DNA of 64,000 nt from Marivita sp. XM-24bin2 (lineage in GTDB: Bacteria; Pseudomonadota; Alphaproteobacteria; Rhodobacterales; Rhodobacteraceae). Positions 1 to 9,213 of this stretch are shown here, piece by piece. The position numbers and the translations under genes are program-made. Below the pieces are notes generated by a model that was not told the origin of the DNA, made no database searches, and saw only the letters and a program-made list of their open reading frames with translations. Every line of letters starts with the position of its first letter. Within the stretch, counting starts at the first letter, position 1. The stretch is taken from NCBI GenBank assembly GCA_003149565.1, contig QCWH01000016.1, positions 1 to 64,000 on the forward strand, given 5' to 3'.

Positions 1-30
1 TAAGGCCTGATTATTCGCATTATTGAAAGA

Positions 31-57
31 ACGGGCGGCATTCGGGCCGCCCGTTTT
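31..57 (+). terminator. Intrinsic terminator of the gene left of the window
   Basis: A 9-bp GC-rich stem (31-39 with 46-54) has a 6-nt loop and is followed by four T. It probably ends a gene lying just outside the window. The TAA at 1-3 could be that gene's stop, but too little is present to say which gene. Confidence 0.8.
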
Positions 58-160
58 CCATGGAACATCCGTTAACCACATTTTCACTCTCTAGGCGATT
101 TCCGAAGGCCAAAAGCGTAGAATGGCCATGTGGGGGCTCCATAAAGAACGGAGTCTGACA

Positions 161-412
161 ATGCTGGTAACACCATCGATATCGTTCAACCGGACGCCCA
201 AACACTCGGTCAACACGCAGGCCTCGGCTCAGGCAGACACATCCAATCGTTTTGCCCCGATATACCCTTCCCCGATAGCTGGGAGTTTGGGCGAGGATCA
301 GGTCGTACCACCCGCAGCCCCACCGTCTGCTGTTCAGATGCAAATCAAAGCACTGATCTCAGAACAGACGCTCTCGCTGGAAACCGGCAGAACCGGCAAG
401 ATGGGCACGTAA
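161..412 (+). CDS. Possible small hypothetical protein
   Basis: An 83-residue open frame starts at an ATG preceded by GGAG at a workable distance. The product is rich in Pro, Ala, Ser and Thr, with no membrane segment, signal peptide or recognisable domain. It lies between the terminator at 31-57 and accB, where an independent short gene would fit. I do not recognise it. The frame could be chance, because the region has no strong codon bias. The remainder up to accB (413-596) shows nothing else. Confidence 0.3.
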   Translation: MLVTPSISFNRTPKHSVNTQASAQADTSNRFAPIYPSPIAGSLGEDQVVPPAAPPSAVQMQIKALISEQTLSLETGRTGKMGT

Positions 413-596
413 AACCACAGGCCATGCCCCGGCCCAGTATCGCCTGAATACACCCTTTGATGGCCGCAGCCCCTTGCTCCTGACCTCTAATCGGTGCAAG
501 GAAAGGCAAGCTTGCGGGCCATCTCCGCATGCAAAGCGCGTTCGAAGCATACTCTGGCGGACCGCGCAAAAGAGCAAGAAGCGGGCGAGGGACAGC

Positions 597-1076
597 ATGA
601 CCAAGACCAACCACGAAGCGGATGTGGCTTTCATCGAAGCGCTGGCGAAGCTGTTGCGGGAAAATGATCTGACCGAGTTACAGGTCAAACGCGAATATGG
701 CGAAGACGACAGCCTGAACGTACGCGTCAGCCGCATGACCCACCCCGCCCCGGAGCAACCTGCCGCCATCGCGGCACCGGCCCCTACTGCGCCTGCAGCC
801 GCACCCGCAGCACCGAGTACGCCTGAAGACCCCGCCTCGCACCCCGGTGCCGTTACATCCCCGATGGTAGGCACGGTCTATATGCAGGCCGAACCCGGCG
901 CACCGGCCTTTATCTCTGTTGGTCAGCAAATCAATGAAGGCGATACGTTGCTGATCGTCGAAGCAATGAAGACGATGAACCACATCCCTGCCCCTCGCAG
1001 CGGAACGGTGAAACGCATTCTGGTCGAAGACGGTGCCCCCGTCGAATACGGCGCACCGCTCGTGATCCTCGAATAA
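597..1076 (+). CDS. accB: Biotin carboxyl carrier protein of acetyl-CoA carboxylase
   Basis: AccB carries the biotin that shuttles CO2 from biotin carboxylase to the carboxyltransferase in the first step of fatty-acid synthesis. The 159-residue product has a short N-terminal region, a flexible Pro/Ala linker at about 49-85, and a biotinyl domain. That domain has the EAMKTMN signature, with Lys125 as the biotinylated residue. The frame is open further upstream, but this ATG follows a GAGGGA ribosome-binding site and gives the family's normal N-terminus. accC follows after 12 bp, the usual accBC operon. Confidence 0.97.
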   Translation: MTKTNHEADVAFIEALAKLLRENDLTELQVKREYGEDDSLNVRVSRMTHPAPEQPAAIAAPAPTAPAAAPAAPSTPEDPASHPGAVTSPMVGTVYMQAEPGAPAFISVGQQINEGDTLLIVEAMKTMNHIPAPRSGTVKRILVEDGAPVEYGAPLVILE

Positions 1077-1088
1077 CGGGACGCTGGC

Positions 1089-2441
1089 ATGTTTGACAAA
1101 ATCCTGATTGCCAACCGGGGTGAGATTGCCCTCCGTGTGATCCGTGCCTGTCGGGAAATGGGCGTGGCGAGCGTGGCGGTTCATTCTACGGCTGACTCCG
1201 ATGCAATGCATGTCCGGATGGCAGATGAGGCGATCTGCATCGGTCCGCCCTCTTCCACCGACAGCTACCTTTCGATCCCGGCCATCATCTCGGCCTGCGA
1301 GGTCACCGGCGCGCAAGCGATCCATCCCGGCTATGGTTTCCTGTCGGAAAACGCGCGGTTCGTGCAGATCGTTGAGGATCACGGCCTGACCTTTATCGGG
1401 CCGACCGCCGAACACATCCGGATCATGGGCGACAAGATCACCGCGAAAGATACGATCAAGGCGCTTGGCGTGCCGTGTGTCCCTGGCTCTGACGGCGGTG
1501 TCGCGGACCTTGCCGAGGCCATGGCCGTGGGCGACGCAATCGGGTATCCGGTCATTGTCAAAGCGACAGCCGGCGGTGGCGGCCGCGGCATGAAAGTCGC
1601 CCAGACAGCGTCTGACATGGAGCGCGCGTTCCAGACCGCACGATCCGAGGCCAAGGCGGCGTTCGGTAACGACGAAGTCTATATTGAGAAATATCTCACC
1701 ACGCCGCGGCACATTGAGGTGCAGGTCTTTGGCGATGGCAAAGGCAAAGCAGTCCATCTTGGAGAACGCGACTGTTCGTTGCAGCGCCGTCACCAAAAGG
1801 TGCTGGAAGAGGCCCCCGGCCCCTGTATCACAGAAGAAGAACGCGCGCGGATCGGTAAGATTTGCGCAGATGCGGTGGCCAAGATCAATTACGCGGGCGC
1901 AGGAACTATCGAGTTCCTGTACGAGAACGGCGAGTTCTATTTCATCGAAATGAACACCCGCCTACAGGTCGAGCATCCGGTCACCGAAGCGATCTTTGGT
2001 GTTGATCTTGTGCGCGAACAAATCCGCGTCGCCTCGGGTCTGCCGCTTTCGTTTGAGCAGGACGATCTGGTCATCAACGGCCACTCTATTGAAGCTCGGA
2101 TCAACGCGGAAAAGCTGCCGAACTTTGCCCCGTCTCCGGGCAGGATCACACAATACCATGTTCCTGGAGGCTTGGGTGTCCGCATGGACAGCGCGCTTTA
2201 CGATGGATACACCATCCCGCCTTATTACGACAGTTTGATCGGCAAACTGATTGTGCATGGCCGCGACCGCGAGGAAGCGTTGGCGCGGATGTCTCGGGCG
2301 CTTGGAGAGTTGATCGTGGATGGCGTCGACAGCACTGTTCCGTTGTTCCGCGATCTTTTACAGGATCCGGACGTGAACAGTGGAGACTACAACATCCATT
2401 GGCTCGAGCACTGGCTGGAGCGCACCTACGCTGCGCCTTGA
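1089..2441 (+). CDS. accC: Biotin carboxylase subunit of acetyl-CoA carboxylase
   Basis: AccC carboxylates the biotin on AccB using ATP and bicarbonate. The 450-residue length is standard. Visible marks are the N-terminal [10 protein letters not shown] motif, the glycine-rich ATP-grasp loop GGGGRGMK near residue 162, and the [14 protein letters not shown] active-site segment near 288. It is co-transcribed with accB 12 bp upstream. Confidence 0.98.
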   Translation: MFDKILIANRGEIALRVIRACREMGVASVAVHSTADSDAMHVRMADEAICIGPPSSTDSYLSIPAIISACEVTGAQAIHPGYGFLSENARFVQIVEDHGLTFIGPTAEHIRIMGDKITAKDTIKALGVPCVPGSDGGVADLAEAMAVGDAIGYPVIVKATAGGGGRGMKVAQTASDMERAFQTARSEAKAAFGNDEVYIEKYLTTPRHIEVQVFGDGKGKAVHLGERDCSLQRRHQKVLEEAPGPCITEEERARIGKICADAVAKINYAGAGTIEFLYENGEFYFIEMNTRLQVEHPVTEAIFGVDLVREQIRVASGLPLSFEQDDLVINGHSIEARINAEKLPNFAPSPGRITQYHVPGGLGVRMDSALYDGYTIPPYYDSLIGKLIVHGRDREEALARMSRALGELIVDGVDSTVPLFRDLLQDPDVNSGDYNIHWLEHWLERTYAAP

Positions 2442-2487
2442 AGCAGTTCAGTCATACAAGACCTGATAAAACGCCAAGTGGTGTGCC

Positions 2488-3123
2488 ATGACGGTGACCC
2501 CTGATCTGTTGCTGCAGGCGTATCGTGCTGGCGTCTTTCCAATGGCGGAACATCGAGATGACCCGGAGGTCTTCTGGGTCGATCCGCGCAAACGCGGGGT
2601 TTTTCCACTGAACGGGTTTCACATTTCCCGCAGTCTGGCCAAGACCCTGCGCCGAGATGCCTATCAGGTCACATTGGACGCGGCTTTCGGAGACGTGATA
2701 GACGCCTGCGCAGATCGCAGTGAGACATGGATCAATCAAAGCATTCGCACACTATATGAAGACCTGCATCATCAAGGCGACGCGCATTCGCTGGAGGTCT
2801 GGATGGACGGCCGCCTTGTAGGTGGTGTCTATGGCGTAACTGTCGGCGCAGCCTTTTGTGGCGAGAGCATGTTTTCAAGAGAGCGCGACGCGTCGAAAAT
2901 TGCTTTGGCCTGGCTGATCGACTTGCTGCGGCGGACGGGTTTTATGCTTTTCGACACACAGTTTCTGACGCACCACCTTGCGTCTCTGGGCGCAATCGAG
3001 ATCACACGGTCAGAATATCGGGCCCTTCTTGCCGATGCTCTTGAGCATCGCGCCGACATCACGTCGGCTCCGCTGGCAGCATCGGGTCAGGACGTCGTGC
3101 AGCGCAACACCCAGACGTCGTAG
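2488..3123 (+). CDS. aat: Leucyl/phenylalanyl-tRNA-protein transferase
   Basis: Aat adds Leu or Phe from charged tRNA to proteins with basic N-terminal residues, marking them for ClpS/ClpAP degradation. The 211-residue product shows the family segments YRAGVFPMAE near the N-terminus, the FWVDPRKRG region, and GGVYGVTVGAAFCGESMFSR near 112-130. It is 46 bp after accC, an order common in Rhodobacterales. Its 3' end overlaps the convergent DUF2155 gene by 37 bp. Confidence 0.95.
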   Translation: MTVTPDLLLQAYRAGVFPMAEHRDDPEVFWVDPRKRGVFPLNGFHISRSLAKTLRRDAYQVTLDAAFGDVIDACADRSETWINQSIRTLYEDLHHQGDAHSLEVWMDGRLVGGVYGVTVGAAFCGESMFSRERDASKIALAWLIDLLRRTGFMLFDTQFLTHHLASLGAIEITRSEYRALLADALEHRADITSAPLAASGQDVVQRNTQTS

Positions 3124-3452
3124 CGCTGGTGTTCCATTGGATTGAGCGCAGGCGAGGAGGCAATCATCCAGCCCTGGTAGATCGGGGCATCCTTCCCGAT
3201 CTCTGTGATCGTCAAGGACGCATAGGCTTCGCCAGCAGCGTTGCCGTTGGGATATCGGCATTCATTGGCAAAGATCGTGATCCGCCCAACCTCGGTGGAG
3301 TGTCCGGCGGCCACTTGGAGTTGGGACACTTTGCCTGTGAGCTTGTCCAAAGCGCGAAGCGTGACGCCCGTGCCATTGCTGGTGGCAACCTGTGCCATGC
3401 TGGTCGAGGCCAGCATGGTAAACGCTAATAAAGCGATCAGGCGTGGCATCAC
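3087..3452 (-). CDS. DUF2155 domain-containing secreted protein
   Basis: This 121-residue protein has a clear Sec signal peptide (hydrophobic stretch 4-17, cleavage after SMA-Q). Its mature part contains the segment TEVGRITIFANECRYP, typical of DUF2155. It is probably periplasmic, and no biochemical function is known to me. It is followed 33 bp upstream on the same strand by the NDUFA12-like gene, a conserved pairing in alphaproteobacteria. The last 37 bp overlap aat on the other strand. Confidence 0.85.
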   Translation of the reverse strand: MMPRLIALLAFTMLASTSMAQVATSNGTGVTLRALDKLTGKVSQLQVAAGHSTEVGRITIFANECRYPNGNAAGEAYASLTITEIGKDAPIYQGWMIASSPALNPMEHQRYDVWVLRCTTS

Positions 3453-3485
3453 GAATCCACCTTTCGCACTGCGAAACGCTGCGAC

Positions 3486-3869
3486 TTACTCCGGGCTCCA
3501 CGCCTCGTAATCCTGACGCGGTTTGGGTTCTGGACGGCGGATCGAGCCAGCGGGAGCATAAGCCAGCGCTGTTCCCGTCAGGTTTTCCTGGTGCGGTTTG
3601 ACCCACCCCTTGGTCGGCAATGGCCGTTCCGTCGGTGGCTCTTTGAAGGTGTGGTGCAGCCAACCATGCCAATCCGGATCCACACGGCTTGCCTCGGCTT
3701 CGCCATTGTAGATCACCCAACGCTTTTTACCGTCGTTCGATTGGTAAAAGATGTTGCCTTGGGTGTCTTCGCCCACTTTTTCGCCTTTGCGCCACGTATA
3801 AAACTGTGTGCCAAGCGTCTGCCCGTTCCACCAGGTGACAGCGCGAAGAAGGGTATTCAGGATGCCCAT
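3486..3869 (-). CDS. NDUFA12-family complex I accessory subunit
   Basis: This is the bacterial homologue of the mitochondrial complex I subunit NDUFA12 (B17.2), an accessory protein of NADH:ubiquinone oxidoreductase found in alphaproteobacteria. The 127-residue product has the typical aromatic-rich segments [17 protein letters not shown] and [10 protein letters not shown] and a Pro-rich C-terminal part. It is probably peripheral on the cytoplasmic arm. It sits upstream of the DUF2155 gene on the same strand. The nuo operon itself is not in this window. Confidence 0.92.
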   Translation of the reverse strand: MGILNTLLRAVTWWNGQTLGTQFYTWRKGEKVGEDTQGNIFYQSNDGKKRWVIYNGEAEASRVDPDWHGWLHHTFKEPPTERPLPTKGWVKPHQENLTGTALAYAPAGSIRRPEPKPRQDYEAWSPE

Positions 3870-3934
3870 GAACGACTCCTCGGGGTTGGTTCTGCGCCGT
3901 TATAGGGCGCTTTCAGGGCCAAGGTCCAGCGCAG

Positions 3935-4303
3935 CTATGACGCAGTTGGCGCCAGTGCGGTGACTTCGATCTCGATTCTGTATTTCGGATCAATCAATCC
4001 ACATTCAATCATGGTCGCTGCGGGCGGATTGTCGCCAAAGCTGCGCGCCAGAATGTCAAAGCAGGCCTCGAATTCATGCCGATCTGGCAGATAATAGGTC
4101 ACGCGGACCACATCGGCCAACGTCGCGCCAGCCCGTTCCAGGGCCTCAGAAATCACATCGAGTGCGCTTTGGCACTGTTCGGCAACTGTGTCGCCCTGCC
4201 CGACTGTACCTGCGACGTGGACAAAGCCCCCAGCCACGACCGCCCGGCAATAGCCAATCTTGGCCTCAAACGGGCTGCCGCTGTGAATACGTGTGATCGT
4301 CAT
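3935..4303 (-). CDS. RidA-family (YjgF/YER057c/UK114) protein
   Basis: RidA-type proteins hydrolyse reactive enamine/imine intermediates of amino-acid metabolism. Family marks are the FEAKIGYCRAVVAGGFVHVAG segment, split here by position 20, and the C-terminal ATMIECGLIDPKYRIEIEVTA region with PP before it. A TTG codon five residues upstream would lengthen the frame, but the ATG used here has GGGA nine bases before it and gives a normal 122-residue protein. Substrate specificity is not predictable; this subgroup differs from archetypal RidA. Confidence 0.88.
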   Translation of the reverse strand: MTITRIHSGSPFEAKIGYCRAVVAGGFVHVAGTVGQGDTVAEQCQSALDVISEALERAGATLADVVRVTYYLPDRHEFEACFDILARSFGDNPPAATMIECGLIDPKYRIEIEVTALAPTAS

Positions 4304-4370
4304 CGTTCTGTTTCCCAAAAAGAAAGGCGGGCACAGTGCCCACCTTTAAACTTTGTCGTTGTGAACCGGA

Positions 4371-5636
4371 TTACCCGGCTTCAACCGTTTCCTGCTTTTG
4401 ATCTGCATAGATCATGAGCGGCTTGGCATCCGAGGTGACCGCCTCTTCGTTAACAACCACTTCGACAACATCATCCATGCCCGGCAATTCGAACATTGTG
4501 TCGAGCAGGATGTCCTCAAGGATGGATCGAAGACCCCGCGCACCGGTCTTGCGTTCAATCGCGCGTTTGGCAATCGCACTCAGAGCATCATCGGTGAAGC
4601 TCAACGTGGTATCCTCAAGCTCGAACAGGCGTTGGTACTGCTTGACCAAGGCGTTCTTCGGCTGGGTGAGGATGATCACCAAGGCATCTTCATCAAGATC
4701 TTCAAGCGTCGCAATCACCGGCAGACGGCCAACAAATTCCGGGATCAGCCCGAATTTCAAGAGGTCTTCCGGCTCAAGTTTCTGGAAGGTTTCACCAACA
4801 CCTGCATCGCTTTCGTCACGCACATCAGCACCAAAGCCCATTGCCGAGCCCTTGCCACGCTGCTTGATAATCCGGTCCAGCCCCGCAAATGCGCCACCGC
4901 AGATAAACAGGATATTGGTCGTGTCCACCTGCAGGAATTCCTGCTGCGGATGCTTGCGCCCGCCCTGTGGAGGAACCGATGCGACGGTGCCTTCCATGAG
5001 CTTGAGCAACGCCTGCTGTACGCCCTCACCCGACACGTCACGTGTGATTGACGGATTCTCGGATTTCCGGGTGATCTTATCGACCTCGTCAATGTAAACG
5101 ATGCCCCGCTGCGCGCGTTCGACATTGTATTCAGACGCCTGCAACAGCTTGAGAATGATGTTCTCGACATCTTCCCCCACATAGCCTGCCTCGGTCAGTG
5201 TCGTTGCATCCGCCATGGTGAAAGGCACGTCCAAGATACGCGCCAGCGTCTGCGCTAGCAGCGTCTTACCACAACCGGTCGGACCAATGAGCAGGATGTT
5301 GGATTTGGCCAACTCGATATCAGACGACTTCTGCGAGTGATTCAGTCGCTTGTAGTGGTTGTGTACCGCCACAGACAGCACGCGTTTGGCAAGCGCCTGC
5401 CCAATCACATAGTCATCGAGCACATCGCAAATCTCGCGCGGCGTCGGCACACCATCCGTCGACTTCAGACCACCGCCCTTTGTCTCTTCACGGATGATAT
5501 CCATGCAGAGCTCAACACATTCATCACAAATGAAGACGGTTGGACCAGCGATCAGCTTTCGCACTTCGTGTTGGCTTTTGCCGCAAAAGCTGCAGTAAAG
5601 TGTATTCTTGCTGTCGCCGCCAGAATTCGTCGCCAT
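4371..5636 (-). CDS. clpX: ATP-dependent Clp protease ATP-binding subunit ClpX
   Basis: ClpX is the AAA+ unfoldase that feeds tagged substrates to ClpP. The 421-residue product has the N-terminal four-Cys zinc finger (CSFCGKSQ and ICDECVELC, residues 15-43), a Walker A GPTGCGKT near 118, the GYVGED pore-loop region near 150, and Walker [10 protein letters not shown]. It follows clpP after 150 bp on the same strand; an 8-bp inverted repeat lies in that gap. Confidence 0.98.
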   Translation of the reverse strand: MATNSGGDSKNTLYCSFCGKSQHEVRKLIAGPTVFICDECVELCMDIIREETKGGGLKSTDGVPTPREICDVLDDYVIGQALAKRVLSVAVHNHYKRLNHSQKSSDIELAKSNILLIGPTGCGKTLLAQTLARILDVPFTMADATTLTEAGYVGEDVENIILKLLQASEYNVERAQRGIVYIDEVDKITRKSENPSITRDVSGEGVQQALLKLMEGTVASVPPQGGRKHPQQEFLQVDTTNILFICGGAFAGLDRIIKQRGKGSAMGFGADVRDESDAGVGETFQKLEPEDLLKFGLIPEFVGRLPVIATLEDLDEDALVIILTQPKNALVKQYQRLFELEDTTLSFTDDALSAIAKRAIERKTGARGLRSILEDILLDTMFELPGMDDVVEVVVNEEAVTSDAKPLMIYADQKQETVEAG

Positions 5637-5655
5637 GTCTTTACCTTTCCTGACT

Positions 5656-5698
5656 CACGTTAGAGGCTTGCATTTCGCGAAAAATCAACCCTAACGTG
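5656..5698 (-). other. Inverted repeat in the clpX leader
   Basis: The arms CACGTTAG (5656-5663) and CTAACGTG (5691-5698) are perfectly complementary around a 27-nt, AT-rich loop. It lies just upstream of the clpX start codon. It could be a leader-RNA structure or a protein-binding dyad; its role is unknown. Confidence 0.4.
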
Positions 5699-5786
5699 CG
5701 CCATGTTTTCTTCCCAGAACCTTAGGACAGCAAAACTTGGGCCACAACGTCAAAAACACATTCGAGACGTCGTGACCCAATCACGA

Positions 5787-6416
5787 TTATTCGTCATCAG
5801 TCCCCTTGACCCGGCTTTCCACAATCTCGTCGATGAGGCCCCACTCCTTGGCCTCTTCCGGGGACATGAAATTGTCCCGCTCAAGCGCTGCTTCAACCTT
5901 TTCGAGCGTTTGTCCGGTATGTTTCACATAAATCTCGTTAAGGCGTGTTTTCAGCTTCTGCGTTTCCTGCGCATGAATCATGATATCTGTCGCCTGACCC
6001 TGATATCCGCCTGACGGCTGGTGCACCATGACGCGGCTGTTGGGGAGAGAAAAACGCATGCCCGATTCACCGGCTGTCAGCAAGAGCGACCCCATCGACG
6101 CGGCCTGACCGATGACCAACGTGCTCACCTTCGGTTTGATATACTGCATCGTGTCATAAATCGACAGACCGCTGGTCACCACACCGCCGGGGCTGTTGAT
6201 ATACATGCTGATTTCCTTAGACGGGTTCTCAGCCTCAAGGTGCAAAAGCTGTGCCACGATCAGTGACGACATACCGTCATGCACCGGACCATTCAGGAAA
6301 ATGATCCGTTCTTTGAGCAGACGCGAGAAAATATCGTAGGCGCGCTCGCCACGGCTGGTCTGTTCGACCACCATGGGAACCAGCGTATTCATGTACGTAT
6401 CAATCGGATCTTTCAT
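5787..6416 (-). CDS. clpP: ATP-dependent Clp protease proteolytic subunit ClpP
   Basis: ClpP is the serine protease that forms the double heptameric chamber capped by ClpX or ClpA. The 209-residue length is normal. The catalytic Ser lies in [10 protein letters not shown] (about residue 104), the catalytic His in [10 protein letters not shown] (about 129), and the catalytic Asp follows further on. It is first gene of a clpP-clpX pair and divergent from the photolyase-like gene, with a 145-bp promoter region between them. Confidence 0.98.
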   Translation of the reverse strand: MKDPIDTYMNTLVPMVVEQTSRGERAYDIFSRLLKERIIFLNGPVHDGMSSLIVAQLLHLEAENPSKEISMYINSPGGVVTSGLSIYDTMQYIKPKVSTLVIGQAASMGSLLLTAGESGMRFSLPNSRVMVHQPSGGYQGQATDIMIHAQETQKLKTRLNEIYVKHTGQTLEKVEAALERDNFMSPEEAKEWGLIDEIVESRVKGTDDE

Positions 6417-6561
6417 CTGTGCCTGCCTGGATGATGCGCCCGCCGAGGGTGGGCTTGGTTGCGAGTTCCCACAAGACTAGTGTCGGCGTCTGGGGGCTGC
6501 AAGGGGCAGCGGTAAAGGACCGGCACTTGACCCAGCCGCACGCGGAATTAGCTCGCGCGTC

Positions 6562-7767
6562 ATGTCAGAGATGTTTCCCCCGAACCGGACGGCCGCCTTG
6601 GAAAAATTGGCAGGCTTTGTCCCGAAAGCAGCGCGCGATTACGCGGCCCAGCGCAATTACGATCGAGGGCCGGGGAAACACGACAATGTGTCGACTCTCT
6701 CCCCCTACCTGCGGCATCGCCTGATCACCGAAGCCGAGGTGTTGGAAGCCGTTCTGGGGCGATACGCACTCAGCAGTGCCGAAAAATTCGTGCAGGAGGT
6801 GTTTTGGCGCACGTATTGGAAAGGCTGGCTCGAAATGCGCCCAGCGGTTTGGGGCGGCTATCAGCAAGGCCTGCTCCGGGCATGGGACCAAATACAAACC
6901 CAGTCCGGTCTGCGTTCGGAATGGGAGACCGCCTGCCGGGGCGAAACCGGCATTGAGTGTTTCGACCATTGGGCGCGCGAATTGGTCGAAACAGGCTATC
7001 TCCACAACCATGCCCGAATGTGGTTTGCGTCAATCTGGATTTTCACCTTGCGCCTGCCGTGGGAACTTGGCGCCGATTTCTTTCTGCGGCACCTGTTTGA
7101 CGGAGACCCCGCCTCCAATACGCTTAGTTGGCGCTGGGTGGCCGGGTTGCAGACACAGGGCAAGAATTACGCCGCACGCGCATCCAATATCTCGAAATAC
7201 ACCGAAGGCCGCTTTTCACCGCTCTACCAGCTGACATCAAACCCAGAGCCCTTAGATGGCCCGCCTCACCCCCCGCGCATGGAGGCACCGGTCGGCGACA
7301 CGCTTGATGCTTCAAAACCATCGATCTTGCTCTTGCATGAAGATGATCTGAGCCCCGGCTGGTTGTTCGAGCAGGGCCTCACACCTCTGGCAACTGCAAC
7401 ACTGGACGCGACCGGCCCGATCAGTCCTTTGCATGTCGCGCCACAAGTCACGACGTTCAAATCCGCATTGATGTCTGATTGCACAGCCCGCTGGTCGTCA
7501 TCGCTTGGCCCACTGACCAAAGGCCTGAAAACGGCAGCGCAGATCGAAGATTGGGCGCGTGAGCAAGGAGCCGTACAGATCGTTACGCCTCATGCGCCTG
7601 TGGGTCCCGCCGCCACCATCCTGAACGATGTGCGGACAGTGCCGGTCATTCGCCCATTGCGCAGCTTCGACCGCCGCGCGTGGCCCCATGCCACCGCCGG
7701 ATTCTTCAAATTCAAAAAGAAGATTCCCGAGCTGGTTGCCGCAATGAAGGGGCTGCAACCTGTCTGA
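6562..7767 (+). CDS. Inverted-topology photolyase (NewPHL-like), FAD domain first
   Basis: This 401-residue flavoprotein probably repairs UV-induced pyrimidine dimers using light. Ordinary photolyases have an N-terminal antenna-binding alpha/beta domain followed by the C-terminal FAD domain. Here the FAD-domain motifs come first: HNHARMWFAS near 148, LFDGDPASNTLSWRWVAG near 177-193, and a short YAARASNISKYTEGRF segment. An alpha/beta-like region follows (about 250-401), ending in FFKFKKKIP. This order matches the published NewPHL class, which repairs cyclobutane dimers in single-stranded DNA. The gene is monocistronic, divergent from clpP, and ends at a bidirectional terminator. Its biochemical activity is inferred from family membership. 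Confidence 0.8.
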   Translation: MSEMFPPNRTAALEKLAGFVPKAARDYAAQRNYDRGPGKHDNVSTLSPYLRHRLITEAEVLEAVLGRYALSSAEKFVQEVFWRTYWKGWLEMRPAVWGGYQQGLLRAWDQIQTQSGLRSEWETACRGETGIECFDHWARELVETGYLHNHARMWFASIWIFTLRLPWELGADFFLRHLFDGDPASNTLSWRWVAGLQTQGKNYAARASNISKYTEGRFSPLYQLTSNPEPLDGPPHPPRMEAPVGDTLDASKPSILLLHEDDLSPGWLFEQGLTPLATATLDATGPISPLHVAPQVTTFKSALMSDCTARWSSSLGPLTKGLKTAAQIEDWAREQGAVQIVTPHAPVGPAATILNDVRTVPVIRPLRSFDRRAWPHATAGFFKFKKKIPELVAAMKGLQPV

Positions 7768-7843
7768 TCTTCATCCTGCCCGGTAAACTCCGACAGGTTT
7801 GGAGAACTTGCCTTCCGGACGATCCGAGACGGTGCCAAACGGA

Positions 7844-7872
7844 AAAAGGCCGGGAGCATCTCCCGGCCTTTT
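7844..7872. terminator. Bidirectional terminator between the photolyase gene and soxF
   Basis: A 13-bp stem (7844-7856 with 7860-7872) carries A and T runs on its two sides, so it can stop transcription from both directions. It lies between the convergent photolyase gene (+) and soxF (-), and so marks the end of the sox operon. Confidence 0.85.
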
Positions 7873-7892
7873 GGATTTCTTGAATGGCAAGA

Positions 7893-9161
7893 TCAGCCAA
7901 ACATGTCCGAAGTGATACCCTGATACCAGCCAATGCTTTCCTCGTAGGTGGCCTTCCGAAGCGCCGCGTCTTCGCCCGTCTGGCTCACAAAGCCATCCAC
8001 TTTGGCGATCTTTTCATCTGTCGCCTCGTAGGTCGCACCGACTTTCACCCCGTCATCCGTGTCAATAAGCGACCAGCATGTGTTCGAGAACTTCGCAGGA
8101 AAGACCCGACTGCCCGTCAAAGCGCCGCGCACGGCCATCGCCGCAACCTTGGCTTGTGAGTTGGCAGAGAATCCCGACTTCGGCATATCTCCCTGGTTCG
8201 TTGAATCGCCTAGAATGTGAATGTTCTCATCCATGCGCGACTGCATCGTGTGGCCCGAGACCGGCGCCCAGTTTCCGTCGGTCAGACCGGCGGCCTCGCA
8301 GATCAGCCCTGCCTTCTGAGCCGGGATCACATTCACAACATCCGCATTGACCACCTCGCCGTCGATGTCCACGGTCATTGCCGCCGGATCGACGGATACG
8401 TTTTCACCGCCGAAATCGGGTCCGATGCGGGTGATCATGCCCGGGTAGTGTTTCTGCCAACCTTCCTCGAACAGACCCTGCTTCGAGAAATTCGCCTTTG
8501 GGTCCGCAATGATGATCTTGGCGGTCGGATTATTGGCCTTGAGCACATGCGCGACCATTGACACGCGTTCGTACGGTCCGGGCGGGCAACGGTACGGGTT
8601 GGGCGGGGCAACCATGACGTAGGTGCCACCCTCTGGCATCGCCATGATCTGCGCTTTCAGCAGTTCGGTCTGGCTGCCGCCCTTGTACGCATGTGGCATG
8701 GCATTCTGCGCCGAGACGTCCCAACCGGGCACGGAGCCTTCGACAAAGTCGATGCCAGGACTCAGGATCAGTCGGTCGTAGGGCACCGATCCGCCACCGG
8801 CAAGCGCGACCGTTTTGGCATCGCGGTCCACTCCTGTCGCCCAGTCATGCACGACATTGATGCCGTAATCCGAAGCCAGCGTGCCATAGGAATGCGCTAT
8901 GCTGTCGAGATCGCGGAAGCCACCGATATAGAGGTTCGAGAAGAAGCAGGTGTAATAGCTCCGGCTTGGCTCGATCAGCGTAACGTCAATCTCGCCTGCA
9001 CTGTCTTTTGCGATATACCGGGCGGCCGTCGCGCCCCCGGCACCACCGCCGACAACCACCACTTTGGGTTTGCCATGCGACGCCGCTTGCACCGACGGCG
9101 CGCTGAGCGATGTCGCAGCCGCCATCCCTGTGCCCACAAAGACACGTCTATTCAGTTTCAT
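7893..9161 (-). CDS. soxF: SoxF, FAD sulfide dehydrogenase (flavocytochrome c type)
   Basis: SoxF is the flavoprotein homologous to flavocytochrome c sulfide dehydrogenase (FccB). The 422-residue product begins with a Tat signal (NRRVF near residue 4). A dinucleotide-binding VVVVGGGAGG motif lies at 34-43. The two cysteines of the FccB redox disulfide are visible in RCPPGPYER and SNTCWSL. The chosen ATG follows GGGAGGAC; upstream codons in frame lack a ribosome-binding site. It is the last gene of the sox operon, 52 bp after soxE, its likely cytochrome partner. In Paracoccus SoxF is dispensable but speeds sulfide or thiosulfate oxidation. Confidence 0.93.
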   Translation of the reverse strand: MKLNRRVFVGTGMAAATSLSAPSVQAASHGKPKVVVVGGGAGGATAARYIAKDSAGEIDVTLIEPSRSYYTCFFSNLYIGGFRDLDSIAHSYGTLASDYGINVVHDWATGVDRDAKTVALAGGGSVPYDRLILSPGIDFVEGSVPGWDVSAQNAMPHAYKGGSQTELLKAQIMAMPEGGTYVMVAPPNPYRCPPGPYERVSMVAHVLKANNPTAKIIIADPKANFSKQGLFEEGWQKHYPGMITRIGPDFGGENVSVDPAAMTVDIDGEVVNADVVNVIPAQKAGLICEAAGLTDGNWAPVSGHTMQSRMDENIHILGDSTNQGDMPKSGFSANSQAKVAAMAVRGALTGSRVFPAKFSNTCWSLIDTDDGVKVGATYEATDEKIAKVDGFVSQTGEDAALRKATYEESIGWYQGITSDMFG

Positions 9162-9213
9162 ATCTGTCCTCCCGTTAGCGATACGCCCAGATGCGGGGGG
9201 CCTCTCCAGAACC

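Noticed and set aside
1..3. TAA as the stop of an upstream aroQ gene
   Set aside because: aroQ often precedes accB in relatives, but no coding sequence is present to support it.
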